Below, piece by piece: positions 52,623-62,063 of a stretch of DNA of 64,000 nucleotides. Made by a program: the position numbers and the translations under genes. Below the pieces are notes generated by a model that saw nothing but the letters and a program-made list of their open reading frames with translations, was not told the origin of the DNA and searched no databases. Numbering within the stretch: position 1 is the first letter of the stretch; each line of letters starts with the position of its first letter. Source of the stretch: Saccharospirillum sp965652395 (GTDB taxonomy: Bacteria > Pseudomonadota > Gammaproteobacteria > Pseudomonadales > Natronospirillaceae); contig CBFGUW010000014.1 of NCBI GenBank assembly GCA_965652395.1, positions 1 through 64,000 on the forward strand. The letters are read 5' to 3'.

Positions 52623-53122
52623 GCCGTAACCCGCATCGGCTCCCTGGCCATGCGCTGTTCCAATACGTCGTATTTCAGCAGGGCGGCGAAATCGACCAGA
52701 TCGGTTCTTGGTGAGCAGACGCGGTCGAACCCCATTTCGCGGAAGAGGGTTTCCACTTCGCTGAAGGCCCGTTTGCCGATGACCAGATTGCCACCGACAT
52801 ACAACAAAATGTCCGCCAGGCCGCGCTCAATGCAGCGGTCGCGAAAACCGGCGCAGTCGATCTCGCCATGGCCATAGATGGAAGACACCAGAATCGCATC
52901 TGCCCCGGTTTCGATCGCCGTGTCGATGAATTCATCCTGGCTGACCATGACACCCAGATTGACGACGGCAACACCTTCCTGTTCCAGCACGCTGGTGATG
53001 ATTTTGTTACCGACGGCGTGACAGTCGGACCCGATAACGCCCAAAACGACCTTGTAATTGGTCTTGTTGCTGACGTTCTTACTGACATTGCTGTCAGGGT
53101 TGTTCGATGTGGCGGCTTCCAT
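52619..53122 (-). CDS. glmS: Glutamate mutase subunit S (B12-binding)
   Basis: A 167-residue cobalamin-binding subunit with the DxHxxG motif in GSDCHAVGNK (His supplies the lower cobalt ligand), SSIYGHGE and GGNLVIGK. About 22 extra N-terminal residues, Asn/Ser-rich, precede the conserved domain. First gene of the six-gene unit; a promoter-like pair lies at 53197-53224. Not related to the glucosamine-phosphate synthase of the same name. Confidence 0.94.
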   Translation of the reverse strand: MEAATSNNPDSNVSKNVSNKTNYKVVLGVIGSDCHAVGNKIITSVLEQEGVAVVNLGVMVSQDEFIDTAIETGADAILVSSIYGHGEIDCAGFRDRCIERGLADILLYVGGNLVIGKRAFSEVETLFREMGFDRVCSPRTDLVDFAALLKYDVLEQRMAREPMRVTA

Positions 53123-53196
53123 TTGAGCTTCCTGACCCCCTCTCGTTGGCCGATGCGGTCACCGGCTGATGGATAAGAATGGTTTATGTCCGCCCC

Positions 53197-53224
53197 ATAC
53201 TAAGTAAGTTATTTTTATTTTCAA
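53197..53224 (-). promoter_or_regulatory. Likely sigma-70 promoter of the glm operon
   Basis: On the minus strand TTGAAA (53219-53224) and TAGTAT (53197-53202) are 16 bases apart, in an AT-rich stretch about 75 bases upstream of glmS. No cobalamin riboswitch box is recognisable between it and the gene. Confidence 0.45.
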
Positions 53225-53380
53225 CCTTTTATTGGTAAGAATCTCTTATCTGAATGCATTACCCATCACTCAGCCTGGTTTTTTTGGCCATCCAAACGAC
53301 CTAAATCCGGTTCCAGGTCGTCCGTACTCTGGTTTTCGCCGAAGGTGTCGACCGGATGTTCAATCAAGGAGAATCAATAG

Positions 53381-53620
53381 GTGAGATTTACAAAGGTGCT
53401 ATTCGGAATGCTCTGCTGCCTGAGCGGTTACCCGGCAATGGCGACGGAACGGTTGGGTGTTCAGGATCTGCCCTGGAAATCACCCATGGACGCCTTTCCA
53501 TCAGGATTGATAAGATACGTTATATCATTTTTAAACGGACATTCTTTTTATGCGCTATCCAGAACATTCGATTCTGGCCTGGGTTCTGGCGGCCGTCGTC
53601 ACCCTGTCATCCGGCTGTGA
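53381..53620 (+). CDS. Possible small ORF with signal-peptide-like start
   Basis: A GTG start with AAGGAG upstream opens MRFTKVLFGMLCCLSGYPAM, which looks like a signal peptide, then runs into a sequence without family resemblance and overlaps the start of the DUF3299 gene in another frame. It could be a gene remnant or a leader. Weak support. Confidence 0.25.
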   Translation: MRFTKVLFGMLCCLSGYPAMATERLGVQDLPWKSPMDAFPSGLIRYVISFLNGHSFYALSRTFDSGLGSGGRRHPVIRL

Positions 53621-54245
53621 CTCCGATACTGATTCCGATACCGAAGCACAGGTTCAAGCTCTGGCGAACAAGCCCGCCGTTGCCCAACCCGAGGGTTCCA
53701 GCACGCTCTCGGACGAGGAAATGGCTATTGAAGCGGAAAACACCGTTGAGCCACTTTCCGCCGATGAAGCGGCCGACGAAGCCTTCCGGGAGCTGAGTTG
53801 GGACGACCTGCTACCGGCGGACTTCGACTTCCAGACCCTGCGCGACAAGATCGACCTCGACAGTTACAACATCAGCTCCATGGACGACTCGGACCCGGAA
53901 GCACAACGGCTCTACAGCGATCTGGAATCGGTCATGTCCGATGTGCCTCTCGTTGAAAGCCTGGACGGGCTCGACGTTAAACTGCCGGGCTTTCTGGTAC
54001 CGTTGGAAATGGAGGCCGAGGCCGTTAAAGAATTCTTCCTGGTGCCCTATTTCGGCGCCTGCATCCATACACCACCGCCTCCAGCCAACCAAATCGTTCA
54101 TGTGGTGCTGACCGAGCCCGTGCCGTTCGACAATCTGTATGAACCCTATTGGGCCAGCGGTACCCTCAGCATTACCCAAACCAGAACCGATTTGGGTACT
54201 GCGGGTTACCGGCTGACTATGGGTGAGATTCAGCCTTACAAATAA
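53550..54245 (+). CDS. DUF3299 lipoprotein
   Basis: A 231-residue protein with a lipoprotein-like signal (AVVTLSSGC, Cys near 23), a long acidic, probably disordered region (25-85), and a DUF3299 domain: LDGLDVKLPGFLVPLEMEAE, FFLVPYFGACIHTPPPPANQ with the conserved Cys-Ile-His, then GTAGYRLTMGEI. DUF3299 proteins occur with metal transport or cell-envelope genes; the role is unknown. The 3' end overlaps the ABC-F gene by 29 bases. Confidence 0.82.
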   Translation: MRYPEHSILAWVLAAVVTLSSGCDSDTDSDTEAQVQALANKPAVAQPEGSSTLSDEEMAIEAENTVEPLSADEAADEAFRELSWDDLLPADFDFQTLRDKIDLDSYNISSMDDSDPEAQRLYSDLESVMSDVPLVESLDGLDVKLPGFLVPLEMEAEAVKEFFLVPYFGACIHTPPPPANQIVHVVLTEPVPFDNLYEPYWASGTLSITQTRTDLGTAGYRLTMGEIQPYK

Positions 54246-55806
54246 GAGTGAGGCGGTGGTCCGGAGCGAGCGCTGAAATAAAATCGGCATCGTGCGAGAC
54301 CACCAGCAGGGTGCCAGGGTAATCAATCAGCGAGGCTTCCAGCAGTTCGCGGGAATCCAGATCGAGATGGTTGTCCGGCTCGTCGAGCAACAGTAGATCC
54401 GGCGCGCGATGGCCGCCGGTTACCGCCAATAGGGCGACTTTCAACCGTTCACCCCCACTAAGCTGGGAAATGGGCAACAGCGCTTTATCGCCTCTGAGAC
54501 GCATGCCCGCCAATTGAGTACGAAGGTCTGTTTCACGGCGTTCAGGGTGCAGTCGTTTGAGGTTGGAAAAGGCGGACTCCGTTGGCTGCAGCAGACTGAA
54601 GTGTTGGTCCAGATACAACACCGAGCCATGCACTTCGCATGCTCCCCGTCGCGGCGCTTCCCTACCGGCGATCACCTTTAACAAGGTCGATTTCCCACTG
54701 CCATTATTTCCGGCGATATGCCAGCGCTCACCGGATTGCACCGTGATCGACAAAGGTTGGTCATCACCGTGGGGCAATACCAGTTCCGACAAATGCAGAC
54801 GAACACCGCCTCGCAACCCTTCAGTCGCGAATGTCAGCCGTTGCGCCCGTTTTTGCTCCAGTTGCGCTTTGGAAGCCAGCAAGGCTTCAGAAACCTGTTC
54901 GGTTCGTTGTTGATGTTGCTGTTTTAATTTCGACAGGCTGCCTTCCGCCCGATTCTTTTTGCCATCCATCAGCATCTTTCCCTGGGACCCCGAGCGACGT
55001 TCCCGTTCGCCCTGCTTCCGGCGCGAGGCCGCTTTTTCCAAGGTGGCCTGTTGCACCTGTTTCTGCTTGCGGCGCTCGGCCGCGAGATGGTCGACTTTTT
55101 CTTCCAGCGCTTCAATCTGAGCGGTTTTCACGGATCGATACAAATCGTACCCGCCGCCATATTCCACCAACCCGTTGGGAGTCAGTTCAATAATTCGATT
55201 CATTTTCCGCAGCAAAGCGCGGTCGTGACTCGCCACCAGCGCACCGCCGCGATGTTGCTCCAAACGGGACATCAACCATTGCCTTCCCGTTCCATCCAAA
55301 TGGTTCGTCGGTTCATCGAGCAACAGATAATGGTCCGTTTTTAAAAACAGCCGGCACAAGGCCAAACGGGTTTGTTCCCCTCCGCTCAAGCCCGCAACTG
55401 AATCGTTCAAGCTTTTGTGAACTCCGGCCGACGCCAACAGTTGTTGCCACTCCCCAGGCAAATGCCACAATTCCGCCACCCGATCCAGGTCTTCCGGTTC
55501 AGCAACACCCTGCTCGATACGTTGAAAGCAGGACCAGTGCATGCCCACTCCCAGGGCATCCGCCAGACGAGGGCCTTGTAAGCGCTCGACCTGACCCAAC
55601 GAGGCCACAGGCACCTGCCAGTGGACCGAACCTGCCGAGGGTTGGATGTTTCCGGCCAACAACTGCAGCAATACCGATTTGCCCCGACCGTTGGGTGCGA
55701 CCAGCCCCGTTAACGTGTCAGAAAAACTGTAATTAAGCCCACCAAACAAAGGGTCATTCTGAAACCGGATACCGAGCCCGGTTAACCGACCGTAGATATC
55801 AGACAT
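54217..55806 (-). CDS. ABC-F family ATPase
   Basis: A 529-residue protein with two ABC domains and no membrane part. Walker A motifs: VAPNGRGKSVLLQ (about 40) and IAGNNGSGKSTLLK (about 340). Signatures: LSGGEQTRLALCR and LSGGERLKVALL. Walker B: LLLDEPTNHLD and LLLDEPDNHLD. The basic linker between domains is present. ABC-F proteins act on ribosomes in translation or antibiotic protection; this one is nearest to the Uup/YheS-like general group by eye. Start at 55806 is set by homology; the open frame begins at 55905. Confidence 0.9.
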   Translation of the reverse strand: MSDIYGRLTGLGIRFQNDPLFGGLNYSFSDTLTGLVAPNGRGKSVLLQLLAGNIQPSAGSVHWQVPVASLGQVERLQGPRLADALGVGMHWSCFQRIEQGVAEPEDLDRVAELWHLPGEWQQLLASAGVHKSLNDSVAGLSGGEQTRLALCRLFLKTDHYLLLDEPTNHLDGTGRQWLMSRLEQHRGGALVASHDRALLRKMNRIIELTPNGLVEYGGGYDLYRSVKTAQIEALEEKVDHLAAERRKQKQVQQATLEKAASRRKQGERERRSGSQGKMLMDGKKNRAEGSLSKLKQQHQQRTEQVSEALLASKAQLEQKRAQRLTFATEGLRGGVRLHLSELVLPHGDDQPLSITVQSGERWHIAGNNGSGKSTLLKVIAGREAPRRGACEVHGSVLYLDQHFSLLQPTESAFSNLKRLHPERRETDLRTQLAGMRLRGDKALLPISQLSGGERLKVALLAVTGGHRAPDLLLLDEPDNHLDLDSRELLEASLIDYPGTLLVVSHDADFISALAPDHRLTLICKAESHP

Positions 55807-56210
55807 AAGCGCTCCCATTCCCAGGGAACAGACAGCGATATCCGACAAAAAAACAGAAAAAACCAGAGAGGAAAAGCCCTGTCGCCGTGCCGCCTGCTCC
55901 ATCAATCCGCCAGCCGAAAGCTGGAATTAAAACAACGGTTGATGAAAAGGCTTACTTCATTGGCGTGGGGCTCCAAACAAGAGAGGATTCGGGGAGTCTA
56001 CTCAACCCTCCCCTCGGTCGCAATAGCAATTATGTGATCCCATCTGTTGACGAATGAATTTAAAGGCATACTCTTCGCCCACGAAATCGAAGGCCAGTAT
56101 AGGGTTTGCTCCCATTAAACTTACCAACTGGACAAATTCAGTTCATGAATAAAAATCACTCGATGAAATACCCAATCGCATAGGATGAAACAGCCAGGGA
56201 ACATATCGCG
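55807..56210. other. Intergenic region, nothing recognised
   Basis: About 400 bases between divergent genes (ABC-F and GNAT). An upstream extension of the ABC-F frame enters it, but no gene, repeat or clear promoter is visible. Confidence 0.3.
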
Positions 56211-56714
56211 ATGACCATAGTAATAAGACACGAAACACCGGACGACATAAACGCCATTGCCGATGTAGTGAAAGCGGGATTTTCAGTGGCCGAGCGAACT
56301 ACTCAGACTGAACACCTCATCATCAATGAATTACGCAGAACTGGCCAACTGGCTATATCTCTGGTGGCCGAAGAAGATGGAAAGATCATCGGTCAAATAG
56401 GTATCTCGCCCGTCGGTATTTCCAACGGCAGCGAAGGATGGTTTGGCCTTGGTCCCCTGTCGGTACTGCCCGACCACCAAAAGCGCGGCATTGGCACCCA
56501 ACTGGTCAACGAGGCCATGGAAGAATTGAAAAAACAAAATGCCGCCGGTTGCGTGGTACTCGGTGCGCCGGAGTTCTATGGACGCCTTGGTTTTACGAAA
56601 AAACATTTTCTGGTACTACCGGGCATTCTGTCGGACCACTTTCAGGCCAAGGCATTTCGGGGAAAAATTCCCGCCGGTATGGTGTCATTTCCCGAGGCGT
56701 GGGTGGTGCTTTAA
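56211..56714 (+). CDS. GNAT-family N-acetyltransferase
   Basis: A 167-residue acetyltransferase of the YhbS type. The N-terminal strand is IVIRHETPDDINAIADVVKA, and the acetyl-CoA loop is LGPLSVLPDHQKRGIGTQLV. YGRLGFTKK follows in the usual place. Substrate unknown; monocistronic. Confidence 0.85.
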   Translation: MTIVIRHETPDDINAIADVVKAGFSVAERTTQTEHLIINELRRTGQLAISLVAEEDGKIIGQIGISPVGISNGSEGWFGLGPLSVLPDHQKRGIGTQLVNEAMEELKKQNAAGCVVLGAPEFYGRLGFTKKHFLVLPGILSDHFQAKAFRGKIPAGMVSFPEAWVVL

Positions 56715-56747
56715 GGCCACGCCCGGTGAATAAAAGACTGGCCTTGG

Positions 56748-57809
56748 TCAGTTGACCCATTCCAATGAAGACACCTTCGGCAAGGTCCAAACAAATTCCG
56801 CGCCCATCAATTGAGTGGGCGTGAGGCTGCCGCGTTTTGTCGTTTTTCCTTCCAAGACGGCCGAGATAATCGCCAGCGGGGCTTCTATGGTGACCTCATA
56901 ACCGTTCGGCGTCTGGAAACGGGCGGTGCGAATTTTACCGGCGGGGTTTCGCGCCTGCCCCCAAATGACCGTCCGGTTTTGAGCGCGGGCTTCGCTTGAA
57001 GGGCCCTTGACCCGTTTTTCAATGCGCCGTTTCAACCAGTTTTGCACAACAGTTCGCCCCATAATCCAACGCAGACGTTGCATGCGGCGCACCTTGCGAT
57101 AGGTTTTTGCCGACGCCGGTATACAGACCTCGATGTTTCCGATTCCGGTGGTGTGATAGGAGGTGCTGACATCCCCCCAGGCAATGGTCATCGCCTGACG
57201 GTCGCCTTCGCCAAAATCGATGGTGCGACGACGGGCGTACACATCGATGATGCGCCCTCCCTCACGAACCTTGCACAACTGGGCAGCGCCTTCTACGGTG
57301 GTTTTCGCCGTGCCTGGGCTCAACTGACTGCGAGACTGGAACGCCAGCGTCAACGAGGTAACGTCCGGCAGAGCGGCCTTCAATTGCGCCGCCAGGCAGT
57401 CCGTCGGCACCACATCGAAGCCGACACCCGGACACACGATGATGCCCGCCTGACGGGCACGGGTGCTGACACCAGGGTCATGCGCCTGCTCGAATACCGC
57501 GATCTCACCGGTGATGTCAAAATAGTGGGTGCCGCTTTCCAGACAGGCATTCAGCATGGGACCTGATGTTTGCGAAAAAGGCCCGGCACAATGCAAAACA
57601 GCCTGAACGCCTTCCAACTCGCGACGCACGGCCTCGCCATTGTTCAGATCGAACACCCGGAAGCCGAGCCCAAGTTCATCGGCAAGGGCACGCACCTTGT
57701 TTTCATTGCGCCCCGCCAGAATAGGACGCATCCCCCGCGCTTTGGCCTCGCGCGCAATCAGCTCGCCGCTGTAACCATAAGCGCCATAGATCATCCAGGT
57801 CGGTTGCAT
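56748..57809 (-). CDS. Saccharopine-dehydrogenase-like / trans-acyl enoyl reductase-like protein
   Basis: A 353-residue Rossmann-fold protein: IYGAYGYSGELIAREAKARG near the start binds NAD(P), followed by PILAGRNENKV and VLHCAGPFSQTS, then CPGVGFDVVPTDCLA. Related proteins include putative saccharopine dehydrogenases and mycobacterial enoyl reductases. No lysine-pathway genes are nearby, so a lysine role is unlikely. Substrate unknown. Confidence 0.8.
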   Translation of the reverse strand: MQPTWMIYGAYGYSGELIAREAKARGMRPILAGRNENKVRALADELGLGFRVFDLNNGEAVRRELEGVQAVLHCAGPFSQTSGPMLNACLESGTHYFDITGEIAVFEQAHDPGVSTRARQAGIIVCPGVGFDVVPTDCLAAQLKAALPDVTSLTLAFQSRSQLSPGTAKTTVEGAAQLCKVREGGRIIDVYARRRTIDFGEGDRQAMTIAWGDVSTSYHTTGIGNIEVCIPASAKTYRKVRRMQRLRWIMGRTVVQNWLKRRIEKRVKGPSSEARAQNRTVIWGQARNPAGKIRTARFQTPNGYEVTIEAPLAIISAVLEGKTTKRGSLTPTQLMGAEFVWTLPKVSSLEWVN

Positions 57810-57981
57810 TCAAGAAGCTCCGTAACAAAAAGTGTGGTAAATGAGGTCGGTAGGAAACATAACGGCGACAGAGCATGACAGATTTCACTGCCCCAACCGT
57901 TTGAGCCAGGTCACATATCTCAACGAACTAGGGTTTTCCCTAGGTGATTCAAGGGCTAAAAATCGAGATTTACCTATCCTG

Positions 57982-58887
57982 TTAGCCCGCCTTGAACAAT
58001 TCCACCACTTCCTGTCTTAGCCAGCGATTACCGGGGTCCGCCGTGCGACTGCGATGCCAATACAGGAACACGTCCAACACCAGCCCCGGCACCGGGAAAT
58101 CCGCCTGACTGAAGGCATGCAAATGAATGGCCTGACTCAAAAAGAGGCGCGGCATGGTGAGCAGATAATCCGTTGTCGCCACCACCTGGCATGCCGTCCA
58201 AAGGCTTTGACACCGGATGGCGATGTCCCGCCGATGCCCTTGCCGCAACAGCCATTCGTCTTCAAGACCCGGTCCCTGGGTGCGCCGTGTGACCAGAAGA
58301 TGACGGGCGCTCAGGTATCGTTCCACCGTAAGAGGGTCGCGCATGATCGGGTGGTCCGCGCGGCCGATGACAATGTAGCCGCTTTGCAGCAGATGTTGTT
58401 GCTCGATCTGGTCATTGATATGAATGCCCGCATCAATCGACAGATCAATGGCACCGGAGGCCAGATCGGCCATCAGGCTGTTCCTGGGTGTCGCCTGACC
58501 GGCAATGTGCAGTCGCGGGGCGTCACTGGCGAGACGGGCCAGCAGGGGTGGCAGCAGGATGTTCTCGAAAGCGTTGTTCAGCGCGATAACGAAGCGCTGT
58601 TCACTGGTGACGGGGTCGAACCGTTCCAGGGACGCGAGCATGCTGTCCAGCTGGGCCAGGGCCGGGCCTGCGGAGCTGAGTAGCCGTTCCGCCTTGGCGG
58701 TCGCCACCATGGTCCGGCCACGCCGCTCGAACAGTGGGTCGTTGAAGACCTCCCGCATGCGCTTCAAAGCATGGCTTATCGCCGGTTGGGACACATGAAG
58801 AATCTCAGCCGCCGCCGTGGTGGAACGGCATTCATGCAGAACTTTCATGATGACCAACAGGTTCAGGTCGACCCGGTTAATATTCAT
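57982..58887 (-). CDS. LysR-family regulator
   Basis: A 301-residue regulator starting MNINRVDLNLLVIMKVLHEC with the helix-turn-helix STTAAAEILHVSQPAISHAL and RMREVFNDPLFERRG. It is divergent from the acyl-CoA dehydrogenase operon, 77 bases away, so it is the likely controller of that operon. The inducer is unknown; a branched or hydroxy acid or its CoA ester is a guess. ATG at 58905 is an alternative start. Confidence 0.88.
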   Translation of the reverse strand: MNINRVDLNLLVIMKVLHECRSTTAAAEILHVSQPAISHALKRMREVFNDPLFERRGRTMVATAKAERLLSSAGPALAQLDSMLASLERFDPVTSEQRFVIALNNAFENILLPPLLARLASDAPRLHIAGQATPRNSLMADLASGAIDLSIDAGIHINDQIEQQHLLQSGYIVIGRADHPIMRDPLTVERYLSARHLLVTRRTQGPGLEDEWLLRQGHRRDIAIRCQSLWTACQVVATTDYLLTMPRLFLSQAIHLHAFSQADFPVPGLVLDVFLYWHRSRTADPGNRWLRQEVVELFKAG

Positions 58888-58963
58888 AACTTTTATACAT
58901 AGCAATTCAAATAATTCATTCCCTTTATACTTCTGCGTCCATTAGAGTGCAAAGAAACCTTCA

Positions 58964-60190
58964 ATGCAGGATTCACTCATGGTGTTTGATCTCTCGGAAC
59001 GAGCCCAATCCACGCTCGACCAGGTACGCACCCTGGTCGAAACCGACATCATCCCGTTGGAAGCCTCGTTCACCCAGGCCATGAAAAACCCGGCCCGGGA
59101 GTGGCGTTTAATGCCTGAAATCGAAGCCCTGAAACAGCAATGTCGGGAGTCGGGTCTTTGGAACCTCTTTTTACCTGTCGAGCCATTCGGTGCCGGTTTC
59201 AGCAATTACGAATATGCCTTTATGGCCGAAGCCATGGGCCACAGCCTGCTGGCACCGGAAGTGTTCAACTGCAACGCCCCGGATACCGGCAATATGGAAG
59301 TGTTGGTCCATTACGGCAGTCCACAGCAACAGGAAGAGTGGCTCACCCCTTTGTTGAAAGGGGACATCCGCTCCGCGTTCTGTATGACCGAGCCTGATGT
59401 CGCCTCCTCCGATGCGACCAACATGCAGGCGAGCGCCACCATCGAAGGTGACGAGATTGTGTTGAACGGCCGTAAATGGTGGAGCACCGGTGTCGGCCAT
59501 CCTCATTGTGAACTGCTCATTTTCATGGGGCTTACCGATTCAAACGCCCCACGTCACCAACAGCACTCCATGGTGTTGGTGCCCAGGCACCATCCGGGAG
59601 TCACTGTCGAAAAATTGCTCTCGGTGTTTGGCCACCAGCACGAACCCTACGGTCACGGCGTGGTTCATTTCGATAATGTGCGACTGCCGTTGGGTGCCAT
59701 TGTCGCGGGGCCGGGGCGGGGGTTTGAAATCGCACAGGGGCGCCTGGGCCCGGGCCGGATTCATCACGCCATGCGTGCCATCGGCGCCGCCGAACGAACC
59801 CTGAGCCTGATGATCGAGCGGGGTCTGTCGCGTACCGCCTTTGGCAAACCCCTGATCAAATTGGGCGGCAATCTGGAACGGGTGGCCGACCACCGCATGG
59901 CAATCAATCAGGCCCGTCTGTTGTGCCTGCACACCGCCAAACTGATCGACCACCACGGCATCCAAAAAGCCTATTCCGAGGTATCGCAGATCAAAGTGGT
60001 GGCCGCTAACGTTTTGCAACAGGTCGCCGACGATGCGATTCAACTGTTCGGGGGCGCGGGTGTGAACGACGATCTGCCGCTGGCCGATTTGTGGGCCACC
60101 GGCCGCGTGCTCCGCCTGGCCGACGGACCGGACGAAGTTCACAAGGCCACCATCGCCAAACAGGAACTCAAACGTTATGAGCGGGGTTAA
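58964..60190 (+). CDS. Acyl-CoA dehydrogenase (ACAD10/11-like)
   Basis: A 408-residue flavoprotein with FCMTEPDVASSDATNMQASA, LNGRKWWSTGVGHPHCELLI and a C-terminal IQLFGGAGVNDDLPLADLWATGRVLRLADGPDEVH in pieces. The TEPDVASSD and RKWWSTG stretches are like the ACAD10/11 and FadE-type large group rather than short-chain enzymes. First gene of an operon that also encodes a kinase-fold protein. Confidence 0.9.
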   Translation: MQDSLMVFDLSERAQSTLDQVRTLVETDIIPLEASFTQAMKNPAREWRLMPEIEALKQQCRESGLWNLFLPVEPFGAGFSNYEYAFMAEAMGHSLLAPEVFNCNAPDTGNMEVLVHYGSPQQQEEWLTPLLKGDIRSAFCMTEPDVASSDATNMQASATIEGDEIVLNGRKWWSTGVGHPHCELLIFMGLTDSNAPRHQQHSMVLVPRHHPGVTVEKLLSVFGHQHEPYGHGVVHFDNVRLPLGAIVAGPGRGFEIAQGRLGPGRIHHAMRAIGAAERTLSLMIERGLSRTAFGKPLIKLGGNLERVADHRMAINQARLLCLHTAKLIDHHGIQKAYSEVSQIKVVAANVLQQVADDAIQLFGGAGVNDDLPLADLWATGRVLRLADGPDEVHKATIAKQELKRYERG

Positions 60191-60193
60191 ACC

Positions 60194-60991
60194 ATGACGC
60201 AATCGACGTCCCAATGCGTCCTCATTACCGGGGGCGCCAACGGCCTGGGGTTTGCACTGGCGAAGGCGCACGCCCAAAGGGGCGACCGGGTATGCATTAT
60301 CGACCGCGATGAAACCCAAGGCTTACAAGCGTTAAACGAATTGCAACGCCTTCACCCGGAGGCACTGTTCCTGCGTTGCGACCTCACCCTACCCGCCGAT
60401 TGTGAAGCGGTCGTGGAACAGGTGAACGAAACCTGGGGTCGCATCGACCGGCTCTACAATAATGCCGGAATCGCAGGCAGCATCGGCAAAGTCGAGCAAC
60501 TGACCGAGGACGCATGGCAGACCACCTTTGCTATCAATTTATTTGCCATGGCCCGCATGAGCCGTTTGACCATTCCGCTGATGAAGCCACATACCGGCGG
60601 ACGCATCGTGAACGTGGCTTCCATGGCGGGCATTCTATCCGGCAGTCACATGGCAGCCTACAGTTCAAGCAAGGCGGCGGTCATTTCGCTCTCCGAAACT
60701 CTGGAAAAAGAACTGCATGCCGACGGCATCAAAGTCACCGTCGTGTGTCCGGCTTTTTTCAAAACCCAATTGGCCAACAGCATTCCCCCGCAACAAGGCA
60801 AGGCGCGCTCACAGGTCGAAAAACTCATGGCCCGTGGCAAATTGAGTGCGGAGGAAGTGGCGACGCAAATTATCAGAGCATCGGACAAAGGGCGGTTTTA
60901 TTGCCTGCCACACCGAAAGGAACGCTGGCTTTGGTATCTAAAACGGCTGTCGCATCAGGCTCTGCTCAGGGTGATGTTGAGCTACCAATAA
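60194..60991 (+). CDS. Short-chain dehydrogenase/reductase
   Basis: A 265-residue SDR with the cofactor loop TGGANGLGFALAKAHAQRG, NNAG in the usual place, Ser in ASMAGILSGSHMAAYSSSKAA and the YxxxK motif. It starts 4 bases after the acyl-CoA dehydrogenase stop. Substrate unknown; context suggests a hydroxy- or keto-acyl intermediate. Confidence 0.88.
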   Translation: MTQSTSQCVLITGGANGLGFALAKAHAQRGDRVCIIDRDETQGLQALNELQRLHPEALFLRCDLTLPADCEAVVEQVNETWGRIDRLYNNAGIAGSIGKVEQLTEDAWQTTFAINLFAMARMSRLTIPLMKPHTGGRIVNVASMAGILSGSHMAAYSSSKAAVISLSETLEKELHADGIKVTVVCPAFFKTQLANSIPPQQGKARSQVEKLMARGKLSAEEVATQIIRASDKGRFYCLPHRKERWLWYLKRLSHQALLRVMLSYQ

Positions 60992-61007
60992 CAACAGGAC
61001 CAAAACC

Positions 61008-62063
61008 ATGACCAACGCGGACCCGACCATCGCCATCCGCCAGGGCGAACATCTGGATATCAACCGGCTGGATGCCTACCTTAAGCAACACATCGTGGGG
61101 CTTACCGGTGAGCCGGACGTCAGGCAATTCCCCGGCGGTGCCTCCAACCTCACCTACCGTTTCTCCTACCCAGGCAAGAATCTTATTTTGCGGCGCCCGC
61201 CACTTGGCCCACTGCCAAAGGGCGCTCACAATATGGTGCGCGAGGCCGAGTTGATTCAGGCGATCGAACCTCAATTCAACAAGGTACCTCACATTTATTT
61301 ATTGTGTACGGACCCGACCATTCTCGGCTGCGACTTTTACGTAATGGAAGAGCTGGAAGGCTTGATTCTGCGCCGGGAAATGCCCACTTCGGTTGACGCC
61401 ACGCCGGACCAATGCGCTAAATTGTGCGATATTTTTATCCAGGGCCTCGCCGATTTGCATGCACTCGACACCGCCCGAACCGGCCTCGAGCGCTTTGGTA
61501 AGGGCGATGGCTACGTCGAGCGCCAAGTAGGGAGTTGGACTGAGCGATTGGCGAAGGCTCACACCGACGACACCCCGGATTTCACAAGCATCGGCCGTTG
61601 GCTTGCTGATAACCAACCCGCGGACCGCGCCGCCTGCCTGATTCACAACGACTACCGCTTCGACAACCTGATCCTGGACCCAACCGACTTCAGGATAAAA
61701 GGCGTACTCGACTGGGAACTCGCCACCATTGGCGACCCATTGATGGATCTCGGCACAGCGCTCGCTTACTGGGTGCAAGCCGATGATCACCCGGCCATGC
61801 TGGCGATTCGCCCGCAACCCACCCACCTGCCCGGCATGATGAGCCGCAATGAATTGGTCGCCGCCTATTTTGATCGGCAGCCCGAAAACGCTCCGGCCGA
61901 TTTTCGTTTTTACGAAGTGTTCGGTCTCTTTCGGTTGGCCGGTATTCTTCAACAGATTTACCATCGCTACCGCCAGGGGCAAACCAATGACAAACGTTTT
62001 GCTGGCTTTGGACAGGTCGTTACACACCTCCACGACCGCTGCCGAGAGATCACCCAAGCATGA
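61008..62063 (+). CDS. APH-family phosphotransferase (LvaA/ACAD10-type)
   Basis: A 351-residue kinase-fold protein of the aminoglycoside phosphotransferase superfamily. Visible are the nucleotide-loop region FPGGASNLTYRFSYPGKNLI with Lys or Arg partners, the Brenner motif IHNDYRFDNLIL with catalytic Asp, and VLDWELATIGDP. Family members beside acyl-CoA dehydrogenases (LvaA, ACAD10/11) phosphorylate hydroxyacyl-CoAs, not antibiotics. Overlaps the next gene by 4 bases. Confidence 0.88.
   Translation: MTNADPTIAIRQGEHLDINRLDAYLKQHIVGLTGEPDVRQFPGGASNLTYRFSYPGKNLILRRPPLGPLPKGAHNMVREAELIQAIEPQFNKVPHIYLLCTDPTILGCDFYVMEELEGLILRREMPTSVDATPDQCAKLCDIFIQGLADLHALDTARTGLERFGKGDGYVERQVGSWTERLAKAHTDDTPDFTSIGRWLADNQPADRAACLIHNDYRFDNLILDPTDFRIKGVLDWELATIGDPLMDLGTALAYWVQADDHPAMLAIRPQPTHLPGMMSRNELVAAYFDRQPENAPADFRFYEVFGLFRLAGILQQIYHRYRQGQTNDKRFAGFGQVVTHLHDRCREITQA

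Noticed and set aside
53123..53380. Cobalamin riboswitch before glmS
   Set aside because: The B12-dependent operon made it plausible, but no B12-box-like sequence could be seen in the leader.
61008..62063. Antibiotic-resistance aminoglycoside kinase
   Set aside because: The fold is APH, but the acyl-CoA dehydrogenase and SDR neighbours point to acyl-CoA metabolism.
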